Source: Curtobacterium pusillum (GTDB taxonomy: Bacteria > Actinomycetota > Actinomycetes > Actinomycetales > Microbacteriaceae). Taken from it: 64,000 nucleotides of DNA. The notes below the pieces were generated by a model. That model was not told the origin of the DNA and did no database searches. It worked only from the letters and a program-made list of their open reading frames with translations. Positions 40,464-49,022 of the stretch are shown here, piece after piece. The stretch lies in assembly GCA_002025645.1 (NCBI GenBank), contig CP018783.1:372001-436000 (forward strand), written 5' to 3'. Made by a program: the position numbers and the translations under genes. How positions within the stretch are numbered: position 1 is the first letter of the stretch; each line of letters opens with the position of its first letter.

Positions 40464-40862
40464 ATGGGTCAAGAAGTCATCCTCATCGTCATCGTCGTGG
40501 CGTTCGCGGCCTTCATGTTCTACAACAGCCGGAAGCGCAAGAAGCAGCAGTCCGAGCTCGCCACCAAGATGGTGCCGGGCGCGAAGGTCATGCTGTCCTT
40601 CGGTCTGTACGGCACGCTCCTGTCGGTCGATGACGAAAAGGTCACCGCCGACGTCGAGATCGCGCCGGGAACCGTCGTCACCGTCCACCGTCAGACCCTG
40701 TCGCGCGTCGTCGACGACAGCGCGTCGGACATCCAGACCACCGCCACGCCGGAGGACGAGCCCAAGCCCGTCGCCGAGCTCAACGGCGAGCCGGTCTACG
40801 GTGAGCGCATCGAGTCCACCGAGACCGACGCCGACGCCGCGAAGCGCAAGACCGAAGACTGA
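40464..40862 (+). CDS. yajC: preprotein translocase subunit YajC
   Basis: A 132-aa YajC: one N-terminal membrane helix (VILIVIVVAFAAFMFYNSRKRKKQQ), the conserved cytosolic barrel with VPGAKVMLSFGLYGTLLSVDD, and a longer acidic tail than in E. coli. ATG at 40464 follows GAGAAGGC. TAGACT at 40416-40421 is a likely -10. It precedes secDF by 86 bp, the common arrangement. Confidence 0.95.
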   Translation: MGQEVILIVIVVAFAAFMFYNSRKRKKQQSELATKMVPGAKVMLSFGLYGTLLSVDDEKVTADVEIAPGTVVTVHRQTLSRVVDDSASDIQTTATPEDEPKPVAELNGEPVYGERIESTETDADAAKRKTED

Positions 40863-40948
40863 CACCTCGGCCGCCGGGTCCACCGACCCGGCGGCGACAC
40901 CTGCCGCCGGTCTCCGCCGTCGGTCCTGACAGAAAGACGAGACGACCG

Positions 40949-42700
40949 GTGGCACGATCGACACCCGTCAAGAAGGCGATCCGCTCGCTCACCTGGTTGG
41001 TGATCCTGATGGCGGTCCTCGCCGGGTTGAACACCGCGGCATCGGTCCTCGCCGGGACCACGAAGGACGACAGCGGCAAGTGGTTCGAAGGGGCCAGCTG
41101 GGTCCCCGAACTCGCGCTCGACCTGCAGGGCGGCACGCAGCTGACCCTCGCGGCGCAGAACACCGAGGGCGGCTCGGTGACGAGCCAGCAGCTCAGCCAG
41201 GCCGTCAACATCATCCGTCAGCGCATCAACGCGACCGGTGTCTCGGAGTCGCAGATCAACACCCAGGGGACGAACAACATCGTCGTCTCCATCCCGGGCA
41301 AGCCGGACAAGGCGACGATCGACCGCATCGAAGCGGCGGCGAAGCTGACGTTCCGCCCGGTCCTCTACACCGAGGCCGCGACGAACACCTCCGTCGGCGA
41401 CGACGGGTCGAAGAGCGCGTCCCCGACGCCGTACTCGCCGCCCGCGTCCCTCGCCGCGACGCCGAGCGCGAAGCCGACGAACGCCAGTGACCTCAACTGG
41501 GTGACGCCCAAGCTGCAGGACCTGTACACGAACTACAACTGCTCTGCTCCGGACGACGTCACCACGGCGCCGGACGACGAGCCCCTCGTCACCTGCGACC
41601 AGGACGGTGCCGCGAAGTACATCCTCGGCCCGGTCGAGGTCTCCGGCTCCAACATCAGCAACGCGACCTCGGGCCTGGCGACGGACTCGCAGGGCACCTC
41701 CACCGGGCAGTGGGCCGTCAACCTGACGTTCGACGGCACCGGCTCGAAGGACTTCCGGACCGTCACGAACCGCCTCGTCTCGCTCACGCAGCCGCAGAAC
41801 CAGTTCGCGATCGTCCTCGACGGTTCGGTCATCACCGCGCCGACGACGAACTCCGCGATCACCAACGGCAAGGCGCAGATCACCGGGTCGTTCACCGCCG
41901 ACTCCGCGAAGACCCTCGCCGACCAGTTGAAGTACGGCGCGCTGCCGATCAACTTCCAGGTGCAGTCGAACGAGAACATCTCCGCGACGCTCGGAACGGC
42001 CCAGCTCGTCGGCGGTCTCGTCGCCGGTCTCATCGGCCTCATCCTGGTGATCATCTACTCGGTCATCCAGTACCGGGCGCTGGCGTTCGTCACCGTGCTG
42101 TCGCTCGGTGTCGCGTTCGCGCTGACGTACATCGTGATCGCGATCATGTCGTGGCGCGTCGACTACCGCCTGTCGTTGGCCGGCGTCGCGGGGTTGATCG
42201 TTGCCATCGGCATCACGGCGGACTCGTTCATCGTGTACTTCGAGCGAATCAGGGACGAACTCCGCGACGGGCGTGCACTCGAGAGCGCCGTCGAGTCCGG
42301 CTGGAAGCGTGCGCTCCGCACGATCCTCGCCTCGGACTCGATCAACTTCCTCGCCGCGATCGTGCTCTACATCCTCGCCGTGAGCGACGTGAAGGGCTTC
42401 GCGTTCACGCTGTTGCTCACGACCCTGATCGACGTCGTCGTCGTGGTGCTGTTCACGCACCCGATGATGCAGCTCATCGCCCGGAGCCGCTTCTTCGGCG
42501 AAGGCCACCGGTTCAGCGGGCTCGATCCGGCGGCCCTGGGCGCCGTCTACCGGGGGCGGGCACAGTTCCGCGCACCGGTCGTCGACGGCAAGCGTCAGCG
42601 CAGTGCCGGTGAGGCGCAGCGTCGACAGACCATCGCGGAGCGGAAGGCCCAGCAGGCCTCCGGCGAGAACGGCACCACGCCGGACGGGAAGGACGACTGA
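40949..42700 (+). CDS. secD: protein translocase subunit SecD
   Basis: A 583-aa SecD of the RND superfamily that, with SecF, uses the proton gradient to pull proteins out of SecYEG. Helix 1 near residues 15-32; the periplasmic P1 domain includes LALDLQGGTQLTLAA (DLxGG motif); five further helices follow FQVQSNENISATLG, with AGLIVAIGITADSFIVYFERI. The first periplasmic domain contains a Ser/Pro/Asp-rich insertion (about 145-230) of low complexity. GTG at 40949. Stop overlaps secF (TGATG). Confidence 0.95.
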   Translation: MARSTPVKKAIRSLTWLVILMAVLAGLNTAASVLAGTTKDDSGKWFEGASWVPELALDLQGGTQLTLAAQNTEGGSVTSQQLSQAVNIIRQRINATGVSESQINTQGTNNIVVSIPGKPDKATIDRIEAAAKLTFRPVLYTEAATNTSVGDDGSKSASPTPYSPPASLAATPSAKPTNASDLNWVTPKLQDLYTNYNCSAPDDVTTAPDDEPLVTCDQDGAAKYILGPVEVSGSNISNATSGLATDSQGTSTGQWAVNLTFDGTGSKDFRTVTNRLVSLTQPQNQFAIVLDGSVITAPTTNSAITNGKAQITGSFTADSAKTLADQLKYGALPINFQVQSNENISATLGTAQLVGGLVAGLIGLILVIIYSVIQYRALAFVTVLSLGVAFALTYIVIAIMSWRVDYRLSLAGVAGLIVAIGITADSFIVYFERIRDELRDGRALESAVESGWKRALRTILASDSINFLAAIVLYILAVSDVKGFAFTLLLTTLIDVVVVVLFTHPMMQLIARSRFFGEGHRFSGLDPAALGAVYRGRAQFRAPVVDGKRQRSAGEAQRRQTIAERKAQQASGENGTTPDGKDD

Positions 42701-43701
42701 TGGCCAGCTTCAGCCAGTTCGGTAGCGACCTGTACACGGGCAAGCGCTCGTACGACATCGTCGGCCGCCGCAAGACGTGGTACCTGGTCGCGATCATCGC
42801 GATCGTCATCTCCCTCGCGGTGCCGTGGCTCCGCGGTGGGTACCAGCTCGGCATCGAGTTCACGGGCGGCTCCGAGTTCACGCTCTCCGACGTGCAGAAC
42901 CTCGACCAGAGCATCGCCACGAAGACCGTCGAGGAGATCGTCCCCGAGGGCGTCCCGCGCGTCTCGCAGCTCGGCACGCACGGCATCCGTGTGCAGACCG
43001 GTCAGCTGACGGACCGTGAGACGACCGAGGTCCAGGACGCCCTGGCCAAGGCGTACGACGTGCCCGACAGCCAGGTGGCTGCGACCTTCATCGGTGCGAC
43101 CTGGGGTGCGGACGTCCTCGCGCAGGCCATCCGCGGCCTCGTCATCTTCCTCGCGCTGGCCGCGGTGTTCATGGCGCTGTACTTCCGCACCTGGAAGATG
43201 TCCGTCTCCGCCATGGTGGCGCTGCTGCACGACCTCCTGATCACGGCCGGTGTCTACGGCATCGTCGGGCTCGAGGTCACCCCGGCCGCGGTCATCGGCT
43301 TCCTGACGATCCTCGGGTACTCGCTGTACGACACGGTCGTGGTGTTCGACAAGGTCCGCGAGAACACGAGCCAGGAGTCCCACCGGACGTTCGTGCAGTC
43401 GGTGAACCTCGCGGTGAACCAGACGCTCGTCCGGTCGATCAACACCTCGGTCGTGGCCCTGCTGCCCGTTGCGGCGATCCTCTTCATCGGGTCGTACATC
43501 CTCGGTGCCGGGACGCTCCGCGACATCTCGCTCGCGCTCTTCATCGGCATCATCGTCGGGACGTACTCGACGATCTTCATCGCCTCGCCGATGTACGCGC
43601 ACCTGCGCGAGAACGAGCCGAAGGTCAAGCAGGCGGACGCGAAGAAGCAGGCCGCCGCGGCGAAGCGTCAGCGTGAGGTCGACGCGGCGGCGGGCGTCTG
43701 A
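42700..43701 (+). CDS. secF: protein translocase subunit SecF
   Basis: A 333-aa SecF with six membrane helices, the YQLGIEFTGGSEF motif in the first periplasmic part and SLYDTVVVFDKVRENT in helix 4-5, both diagnostic. A Lys/Ala-rich tail (KQADAKKQAAAAKRQ) is cytosolic. ATG overlaps the secD stop; its own stop overlaps the rhodanese gene. Confidence 0.96.
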   Translation: MASFSQFGSDLYTGKRSYDIVGRRKTWYLVAIIAIVISLAVPWLRGGYQLGIEFTGGSEFTLSDVQNLDQSIATKTVEEIVPEGVPRVSQLGTHGIRVQTGQLTDRETTEVQDALAKAYDVPDSQVAATFIGATWGADVLAQAIRGLVIFLALAAVFMALYFRTWKMSVSAMVALLHDLLITAGVYGIVGLEVTPAAVIGFLTILGYSLYDTVVVFDKVRENTSQESHRTFVQSVNLAVNQTLVRSINTSVVALLPVAAILFIGSYILGAGTLRDISLALFIGIIVGTYSTIFIASPMYAHLRENEPKVKQADAKKQAAAAKRQREVDAAAGV

Positions 43702-44078
43702 TGCCCGCCGAGATCCAGGACATCGACGTCGCAGAGGCCCGTCGTCGGCTCGAGGCAGGCGCACGGTTGTTCGACGTCCGCGAGCAGGGGGAGTGGGACG
43801 AGGTCCACGCGCCCGAGGCCACCCTCGTACCGATGTCCGAGCTGGTCGCGCGGTGGAAGGAGATCGACGGGGGCGACGAGCCGGCGATCATCGTCTGCCA
43901 CTCCGGCGGTCGTTCCGCCCGGGTCGTCGCGGCGCTCGAACAGTCCGGTGTCCCGGCCGTCAACCTGGTCGGCGGGATGATCGCCTGGGAGCAGTCCGGC
44001 GCCCCCGTGGTCCGAGACGGCCAGACGGACGCCGGCAACGACGCCGACGCTCAGGGCGAACCGCGTCACGAGCACTGA
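43701..44078 (+). CDS. single-domain rhodanese-like protein
   Basis: A 125-aa rhodanese. The active loop is IVCHSGGRSA with Cys66, flanked by LFDVREQGEWDEVHAPEA (CH2A motif) and NLVGGMIAWEQSGAPVV. It moves sulfane sulfur or senses redox state. ATG overlaps the secF stop (TGATG), so it rides with the secretion genes, though a functional link is not evident. Confidence 0.93.
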   Translation: MPAEIQDIDVAEARRRLEAGARLFDVREQGEWDEVHAPEATLVPMSELVARWKEIDGGDEPAIIVCHSGGRSARVVAALEQSGVPAVNLVGGMIAWEQSGAPVVRDGQTDAGNDADAQGEPRHEH

Positions 44079-44135
44079 CCGGGCGCGCGTAGTCTTGTCG
44101 GATCGACTTCGGACAATGTCCTCGGGAGGCGCATC

Positions 44136-46487
44136 ATGACGGACACGCGTGCATCCACGCCCCAGGACGCCCCGGCTCCCACCCCGGCCGACGTCGCCAG
44201 CCGACCCGGTTCGGCATCGCGCCCGACGAGCCCCCTCGGCCCGAACACGACCGGCAACCTCGGTTCCCTCCGGTCCCTGCTGCCGCGGCTGTTCTCACGG
44301 GCCCAGCCCGCCGGTGCCGTCGACACGCTCATCCGGACGGTGCGCTCGCACCACCCCAAGGCCGACGTCACCCTGATCGAGCGCGCGTACTCGGTCGCCG
44401 AACGCGCGCACGACGGCCAGAAGCGCAAGTCCGGCGAGCCGTACATCACGCACCCGGTCGCGGTCGCGCAGATCCTCGCCGACCTCGGGATCGGTCCGAT
44501 CACCATCGCGGCGGCGCTCCTGCACGACACCGTGGAGGACACCGACTACCAGCTCGATCAACTGCGGCACGACTTCGGTGACGAGATCGCGATGCTGGTC
44601 GACGGCGTCACCAAGCTCGACAAGGTCAAGTACGGCGACAGCGCCCAGGCCGAGACCGTCCGCAAGATGGTCATCGCGATGTCGAAGGACATCCGTGTCC
44701 TGGTGATCAAGCTCGCCGACCGGCTGCACAACGCCCGCACGTGGGGCTTCGTCGAGTCGACCTCCGCCACGCGCAAGGCGAAGGAGACCCTCGAGATCTA
44801 CGCGCCCCTCGCGCACCGTCTGGGCATCCAGATGATCAAGCTCGAGCTCGAGGACCTCTCGTTCGCGGTGCTCCACCCGAAGCTCTACGTCGAGATCGAC
44901 AGCCTGGTCAAGGAGCGGCAGCCGAAGCGTGAGCAGTTCGTGCAGAACGTCATCGGCACGCTCAAGAAGGACCTGAAGGCCGCCAAGGTCCGCGGCGACG
45001 TCATGGGCCGCCCGAAGCAGTACTACTCGATCTACCAGAAGATGATCGTGCGCGGGCGCGAGTTCGATGAGATCTACGACCTGGTCGGCATCCGGGTCCT
45101 CGTCCCGACCGTGCGCGACTGCTACGCGATGCTCGGCTCGGTGCACGCGCGCTGGACGCCGCTGCCCGGGCGCTTCAAGGACTACATCGCGACGCCGAAG
45201 TTCAACCTGTACCAGTCGCTGCACACGACGGTCCTCGGGCCGCAGGGTCGCGCGGTGGAGATCCAGATCCGCACGCACGAGATGCACCAGCGCGCCGAGT
45301 TCGGTGTCGCGGCGCACTGGAAGTACAAGCAGCGCGCGGCCGGTCGTGACGTCGACTCCTCGTCGGCGAACGACCAGGACATGGCCTGGCTCGCGCACAT
45401 CACCGACTGGCAGGCCGAGACGAGCGACCCGGGGGAGTTCCTCGACTCGCTGCGCTACGAGATCGGCGCGAAGGAGACGTACGTCTTCACCCCGCAGGGC
45501 AAGGTCATCGGCCTGCCCTCCGGCGCGACCCCGGTCGACTTCGCCTACGCCGTGCACACCGAGATCGGGCACCGCACGATGGGCGCGAAGGTCAACGGTC
45601 GCCTCGTGCCGCTCGAGAGCTCGCTCTCCAGCGGCGACGTCGTCGAGATCTTCACCTCGAAGAACCCCGACTCCGGCCCGAGCCAGGACTGGCTGACCTT
45701 CGTCCGGAGCCCGCGGGCCCGGAACAAGATCAAGCAGTGGTTCACCAAGGAGCGCCGCGAAGAGGCGATCGAGCAGGGCCGCGACGCGATCGCGCGGGCG
45801 ATGCGGAAGCAGAACCTCCCGCTGCAGCGCATCATGAGCCAGGACTCCATCTCCGAGGTCGCCTCGTCGATGCGCTACGACGACGTGTCGGCCCTCTACG
45901 CGGCCGTCGGCGAGGGCCACGTGTCGACCCAGTCGGTCATCGAGAAGGTCCTCGGGAACGTCCAGGCCGAGACCGAGTCGGACGAGCCGGAACTCACCTT
46001 CCCGCGCCAGGTCACCAGCCGTCAGCTCCGCAACAGCGACAGTGGCGTCCTGGTACGCGGTGCGCCGGACATCCTCGTGAAGCTCGCGAAGTGCTGCACC
46101 CCGGTGCCGGGGGACCAGATCGTCGGGTTCATCACCCGCGGTCAGGGCGTCTCGGTGCACCAGGCGTCGTGCACGAACGTGAAGTCGCTGATGAACGAGC
46201 CGGACCGCATGATCGAGGTCGAGTGGGCGCCGTCGTCGAAGTCGGTGTTCCTGGTCCAGATCCAGATCGAGGCGCTCGATCGCTCTGGTCTCCTGAGCGA
46301 CGTCACGCGGGTGCTGACCGAGTACCACGTGAACATCCTGTCGGCGACGGTCTCGACCTCGTCCGACCGCCTGGCGCTCAGCCGGTTCGTGTTCGAGATG
46401 GGCGACACCACGCACCTCGACCGGGTGCTCAACGCGGTCCGCCGGATCGACGCCGTCTACGACGTCTACCGCGTCAGCGCGGGCTGA
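44136..46487 (+). CDS. rel: bifunctional (p)ppGpp synthetase/hydrolase
   Basis: A 783-aa Rel/SpoT homologue. The HD hydrolase has His130-Asp131 in LLHDTVEDTD; the synthetase has RFKD at 346-349, the RxKD version seen in bifunctional enzymes; then TGS (YVFTPQGKVIGLPSGATPV), a zinc-finger-like region with AKCCTPVPGD, and an ACT domain at the end. It makes and destroys the starvation alarmone. ATG at 44136 follows GGAGGC; TAGTCT at 44090-44095 is a likely -10. The N-terminal 40 residues are Pro/Ser-rich and unconserved. Confidence 0.96.
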   Translation: MTDTRASTPQDAPAPTPADVASRPGSASRPTSPLGPNTTGNLGSLRSLLPRLFSRAQPAGAVDTLIRTVRSHHPKADVTLIERAYSVAERAHDGQKRKSGEPYITHPVAVAQILADLGIGPITIAAALLHDTVEDTDYQLDQLRHDFGDEIAMLVDGVTKLDKVKYGDSAQAETVRKMVIAMSKDIRVLVIKLADRLHNARTWGFVESTSATRKAKETLEIYAPLAHRLGIQMIKLELEDLSFAVLHPKLYVEIDSLVKERQPKREQFVQNVIGTLKKDLKAAKVRGDVMGRPKQYYSIYQKMIVRGREFDEIYDLVGIRVLVPTVRDCYAMLGSVHARWTPLPGRFKDYIATPKFNLYQSLHTTVLGPQGRAVEIQIRTHEMHQRAEFGVAAHWKYKQRAAGRDVDSSSANDQDMAWLAHITDWQAETSDPGEFLDSLRYEIGAKETYVFTPQGKVIGLPSGATPVDFAYAVHTEIGHRTMGAKVNGRLVPLESSLSSGDVVEIFTSKNPDSGPSQDWLTFVRSPRARNKIKQWFTKERREEAIEQGRDAIARAMRKQNLPLQRIMSQDSISEVASSMRYDDVSALYAAVGEGHVSTQSVIEKVLGNVQAETESDEPELTFPRQVTSRQLRNSDSGVLVRGAPDILVKLAKCCTPVPGDQIVGFITRGQGVSVHQASCTNVKSLMNEPDRMIEVEWAPSSKSVFLVQIQIEALDRSGLLSDVTRVLTEYHVNILSATVSTSSDRLALSRFVFEMGDTTHLDRVLNAVRRIDAVYDVYRVSAG

Positions 46488-46490
46488 CCC

Positions 46491-47075
46491 TCAGCGCCGG
46501 TCGGCCACGAGCGCGGGCTGGGCGGGCTCCAGCAGCGCGCGGAGGCGTCGTGACGCCTGCCGCACCAGCGGGATCGTCCCGAGGCCGCAGAGGCGCTCCT
46601 CGACCTCGGTGACGCCGACCGCACCGATCGTGATCAGGCCCAGGACCGCTTCCGCCTGAGCCGTCCCGAAGGTCCGCTCGCCGGTGCTCGGGGTGCGCAG
46701 CAGGTCGATGGCGGTGCGCAGCGGAGTCGTCACGTGGAGCGTACCCATCCGGACGACGTCCGTCGGGTCGATCACCACTTCGCGCAACCGCACTCCAGCG
46801 TCGACGTGCACGCGGGCCTGCGGTGAGATCGCAGCCTCGAGCGGTGTCGGCGGCCGCGAGGTCGCACCCCAGATCCACGCCGCGGTCCGCGTCCCGGCGA
46901 TCAACCGGGCGTCCTGGAGCGTCCACGCTGCTGCGGCGGCACGGAGCGACGGCGTCTGCGGCTCGACGGGGGAGGCCCAGCACGCCCCGACCGCCACCAG
47001 CTCACCGGCGAGCACCGCCGCCCGTAGTTCGGCCTCCGGCCAGTCGTCGCTGGTCACGAGGCGGGAGCAGGGCAC
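46491..47075 (-). CDS. AbiEi-antitoxin-C-terminal-like protein, no toxin partner
   Basis: A 194-aa protein that resembles the C-terminal domain of AbiEi-type antitoxins: LIAGTRTAAWIWG, VVRMGTLHVTTPLRTAIDLLR and a C-terminal ERLCGLGTIPLVRQASRRLRALL. Such orphans are abundant in Microbacteriaceae. The GTG at 47075-47073 is chosen because CAGGAT ends 5 bp upstream, as in a leaderless start; an ATG at 47132 is the alternative. No AbiEii nucleotidyltransferase gene is nearby: the neighbours are rel (convergent, 3 bp between stops) and a ROK kinase. DNA binding or regulation is possible. Confidence 0.65.
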   Translation of the reverse strand: MPCSRLVTSDDWPEAELRAAVLAGELVAVGACWASPVEPQTPSLRAAAAAWTLQDARLIAGTRTAAWIWGATSRPPTPLEAAISPQARVHVDAGVRLREVVIDPTDVVRMGTLHVTTPLRTAIDLLRTPSTGERTFGTAQAEAVLGLITIGAVGVTEVEERLCGLGTIPLVRQASRRLRALLEPAQPALVADRR

Positions 47076-47172
47076 CCGGACATCCTGCCCGAGCCCTGGA
47101 CGCCGGGACGACCGCCTGTGGAGAGCGCCCATCAACGTCAGCGGACCGGCGAGCCCGCAGGACCGCAGGACG

Positions 47173-48126
47173 TCAGCGCAGCACGTCAGCGCGGTGGACG
47201 AGCGCGGCGGCGCCGATGAGCGGGCCGTCCTGCGACAGCCCGGTCGGCACGATCCGCACCTTCGTGACGAACCCGAACTCGACCCGTTCCGCGACGGCTT
47301 CGCGCGCGTACTCGAACAGGTCCGGCGTGACGTGCGAGAACCCGCCGCCGATCGCGACCACCTCGAGGTCGACCAGGCTCGTGGCCGCGGCGATGGCCTG
47401 CCCGAGCGCGCGCCCGCTCCGCTTGACCGCGGCGACGGCGATCTCGTCCCCGGCCGCGTAGGCCGCCGACAACTCCTCGCCGGTGGACCCGGCGAAGCCC
47501 TGGCGCTGGGCCCAGGCGACGGTCTTCGGGCCGCTGGCGATCGCCTCGAGGCAGCCCGTGCCACCACAGGCGCAGGGGTCGTCGAACCCGCCGCACTCCA
47601 CGTGGCCGATGTGTCCGGCGTTGCCGGTGGGACCGCTGACGGTCCGGCCGTGCAGGATCAGACCGCCGCCGACGCCCGTCGAGACGATCATCCCCATGAC
47701 GTGGTCGGAACCCTGCGCGGCACCGACCCAGTGCTCGGCGAGCGTGATCGCCAGGCCGTCCATCCGCAGGGTCACGGGCACGCCGGCGGGGACGTGCGCC
47801 GCCACACGGTCGCGGAGGGGGTAGCCACGCCACACCGGCATGTTCAGCGGCGACACGAGCCCGTGCTCTTCGTCGACCGGGCCGGCGGAGCCGATCCCGA
47901 CACCGACGAGGGTCGCGTCGGCGGGCAGCGCCGCGAGGGCGGCGGTCACGACCTCGTCGACGGCGGCCTGCAGCTCGTCCGAGGTGCGCCCGGGCCCGGT
48001 GGGGCTCCGGAACCGGGTGGCGGGCAGGACGACGCCGGCGTCGGTGACGAGCGCGGCTTCGACCTTCGTGCCGCCGAGGTCGACGGCGAGTGCCAGGGGG
48101 GCGGACTGCGGTGCGGTGGTGGACAT
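47173..48126 (-). CDS. ROK-family sugar kinase
   Basis: A 317-aa ROK kinase. ATP loop LAVDLGGTKVEAALV, sugar-binding GNAGHIGHVE with catalytic-site neighbours, and the zinc motif CACGGTGCLEAIAS, which identify glucokinase-like ROK enzymes. There is no N-terminal helix-turn-helix, so it is an enzyme and not a NagC-type repressor. ATG at 48126-48124 follows GGAGCGAGC. It probably phosphorylates glucose, fructose or an amino sugar. deoC lies 122 bp upstream on the same strand. Confidence 0.93.
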   Translation of the reverse strand: MSTTAPQSAPLALAVDLGGTKVEAALVTDAGVVLPATRFRSPTGPGRTSDELQAAVDEVVTAALAALPADATLVGVGIGSAGPVDEEHGLVSPLNMPVWRGYPLRDRVAAHVPAGVPVTLRMDGLAITLAEHWVGAAQGSDHVMGMIVSTGVGGGLILHGRTVSGPTGNAGHIGHVECGGFDDPCACGGTGCLEAIASGPKTVAWAQRQGFAGSTGEELSAAYAAGDEIAVAAVKRSGRALGQAIAAATSLVDLEVVAIGGGFSHVTPDLFEYAREAVAERVEFGFVTKVRIVPTGLSQDGPLIGAAALVHRADVLR

Positions 48127-48248
48127 GCTCGCTCCGATGCGGCGGTCTGGAGGCACGGTGCCGGTCGCGGACGCTGCGTCGCGTCCGGTGGGCGCCGGCC
48201 CCGTCGTGGTGGGTCGGTCCGGGTGGTGCGGGGCGCGGGCCCCGTGGG

Positions 48249-48980
48249 TCAGTAGGACGCGGTGTCGTCGCCGAGCGCGGAGGCCGCGCCCGTCTCCGCG
48301 CGGTGCGCGACCTCGTCGAGGATGCGCGCGGAAGCGCTCGTGCCGATGCGGTTCGCACCCGCATCGACCATCTCGAGCAGGGTGTCGAGACCGCGGACGC
48401 CGCCCGAGGCCTTCACGCCGGTGTCACTACCGACGGTCGCCCGCATGAGGGCGATGTGCTCCGCGGTCGCGCCGCCGCCGGCGAACCCGGTGGAGGTCTT
48501 CACGAACGCGGCGCCGGCGGACTGCGCGGCACGGGAGGCCGCGACGATCTCGTCGTCGGTGAGGAACGCGGTCTCGAGGATGACCTTGACGACGGTGCTG
48601 CCGGCGGCGTCGACCACGGCGCGGACGTCGGCTTCGACGCGCTCCCAGTCGCCGGACTTCGCGGCGCCGATGTTCTGGACCATGTCGAGCTCGAAGGCCC
48701 CGTCGGCCAGTGCCTGCAGCGACTCGGCGACCTTGGCCTCGGTCGAGGTGGTGCCGTGCGGGAAGCCGATGACCGTCCCGACGCCGACACCGGTGCCGGT
48801 GAGCCGGGCGACCGCGTGGGCGACGTCGCTCGGGCGGACGCACACGCTGAACACGCGGTAGGCGGCGGCCTCGTCGAGCTGGGCGTCGACGTCCGATCGG
48901 GTCAGCTCGGGCTTGAGGATCGCGTGGTCGATGAGACCACGGACGGCATCGGCGGTGACGGAGAACGCTGCTTTGTCCAC
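48249..48980 (-). CDS. deoC: deoxyribose-phosphate aldolase
   Basis: A 243-aa class I aldolase that splits 2-deoxyribose 5-phosphate into acetaldehyde and glyceraldehyde 3-phosphate. Schiff-base Lys161 in FVKTSTGF, Lys190 in GVKASGGVRG and Asp99 in ELDMVQNIGA match the E. coli triad. GTG at 48980-48978; TAGGCT ends 6 bp upstream, so a leaderless transcript. It ends deoxynucleoside breakdown. Confidence 0.96.
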   Translation of the reverse strand: MDKAAFSVTADAVRGLIDHAILKPELTRSDVDAQLDEAAAYRVFSVCVRPSDVAHAVARLTGTGVGVGTVIGFPHGTTSTEAKVAESLQALADGAFELDMVQNIGAAKSGDWERVEADVRAVVDAAGSTVVKVILETAFLTDDEIVAASRAAQSAGAAFVKTSTGFAGGGATAEHIALMRATVGSDTGVKASGGVRGLDTLLEMVDAGANRIGTSASARILDEVAHRAETGAASALGDDTASY

Positions 48981-49022
48981 CCGGCAAGCCTACCCGGAGC
49001 CGGGCCGCGTACCGTGCCCCGC

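Noticed and set aside
46491..47567. Longer version of the AbiEi-like protein starting upstream of 47132
   Set aside because: The extra N-terminal sequence runs antisense to the ROK kinase gene and has shadow composition.
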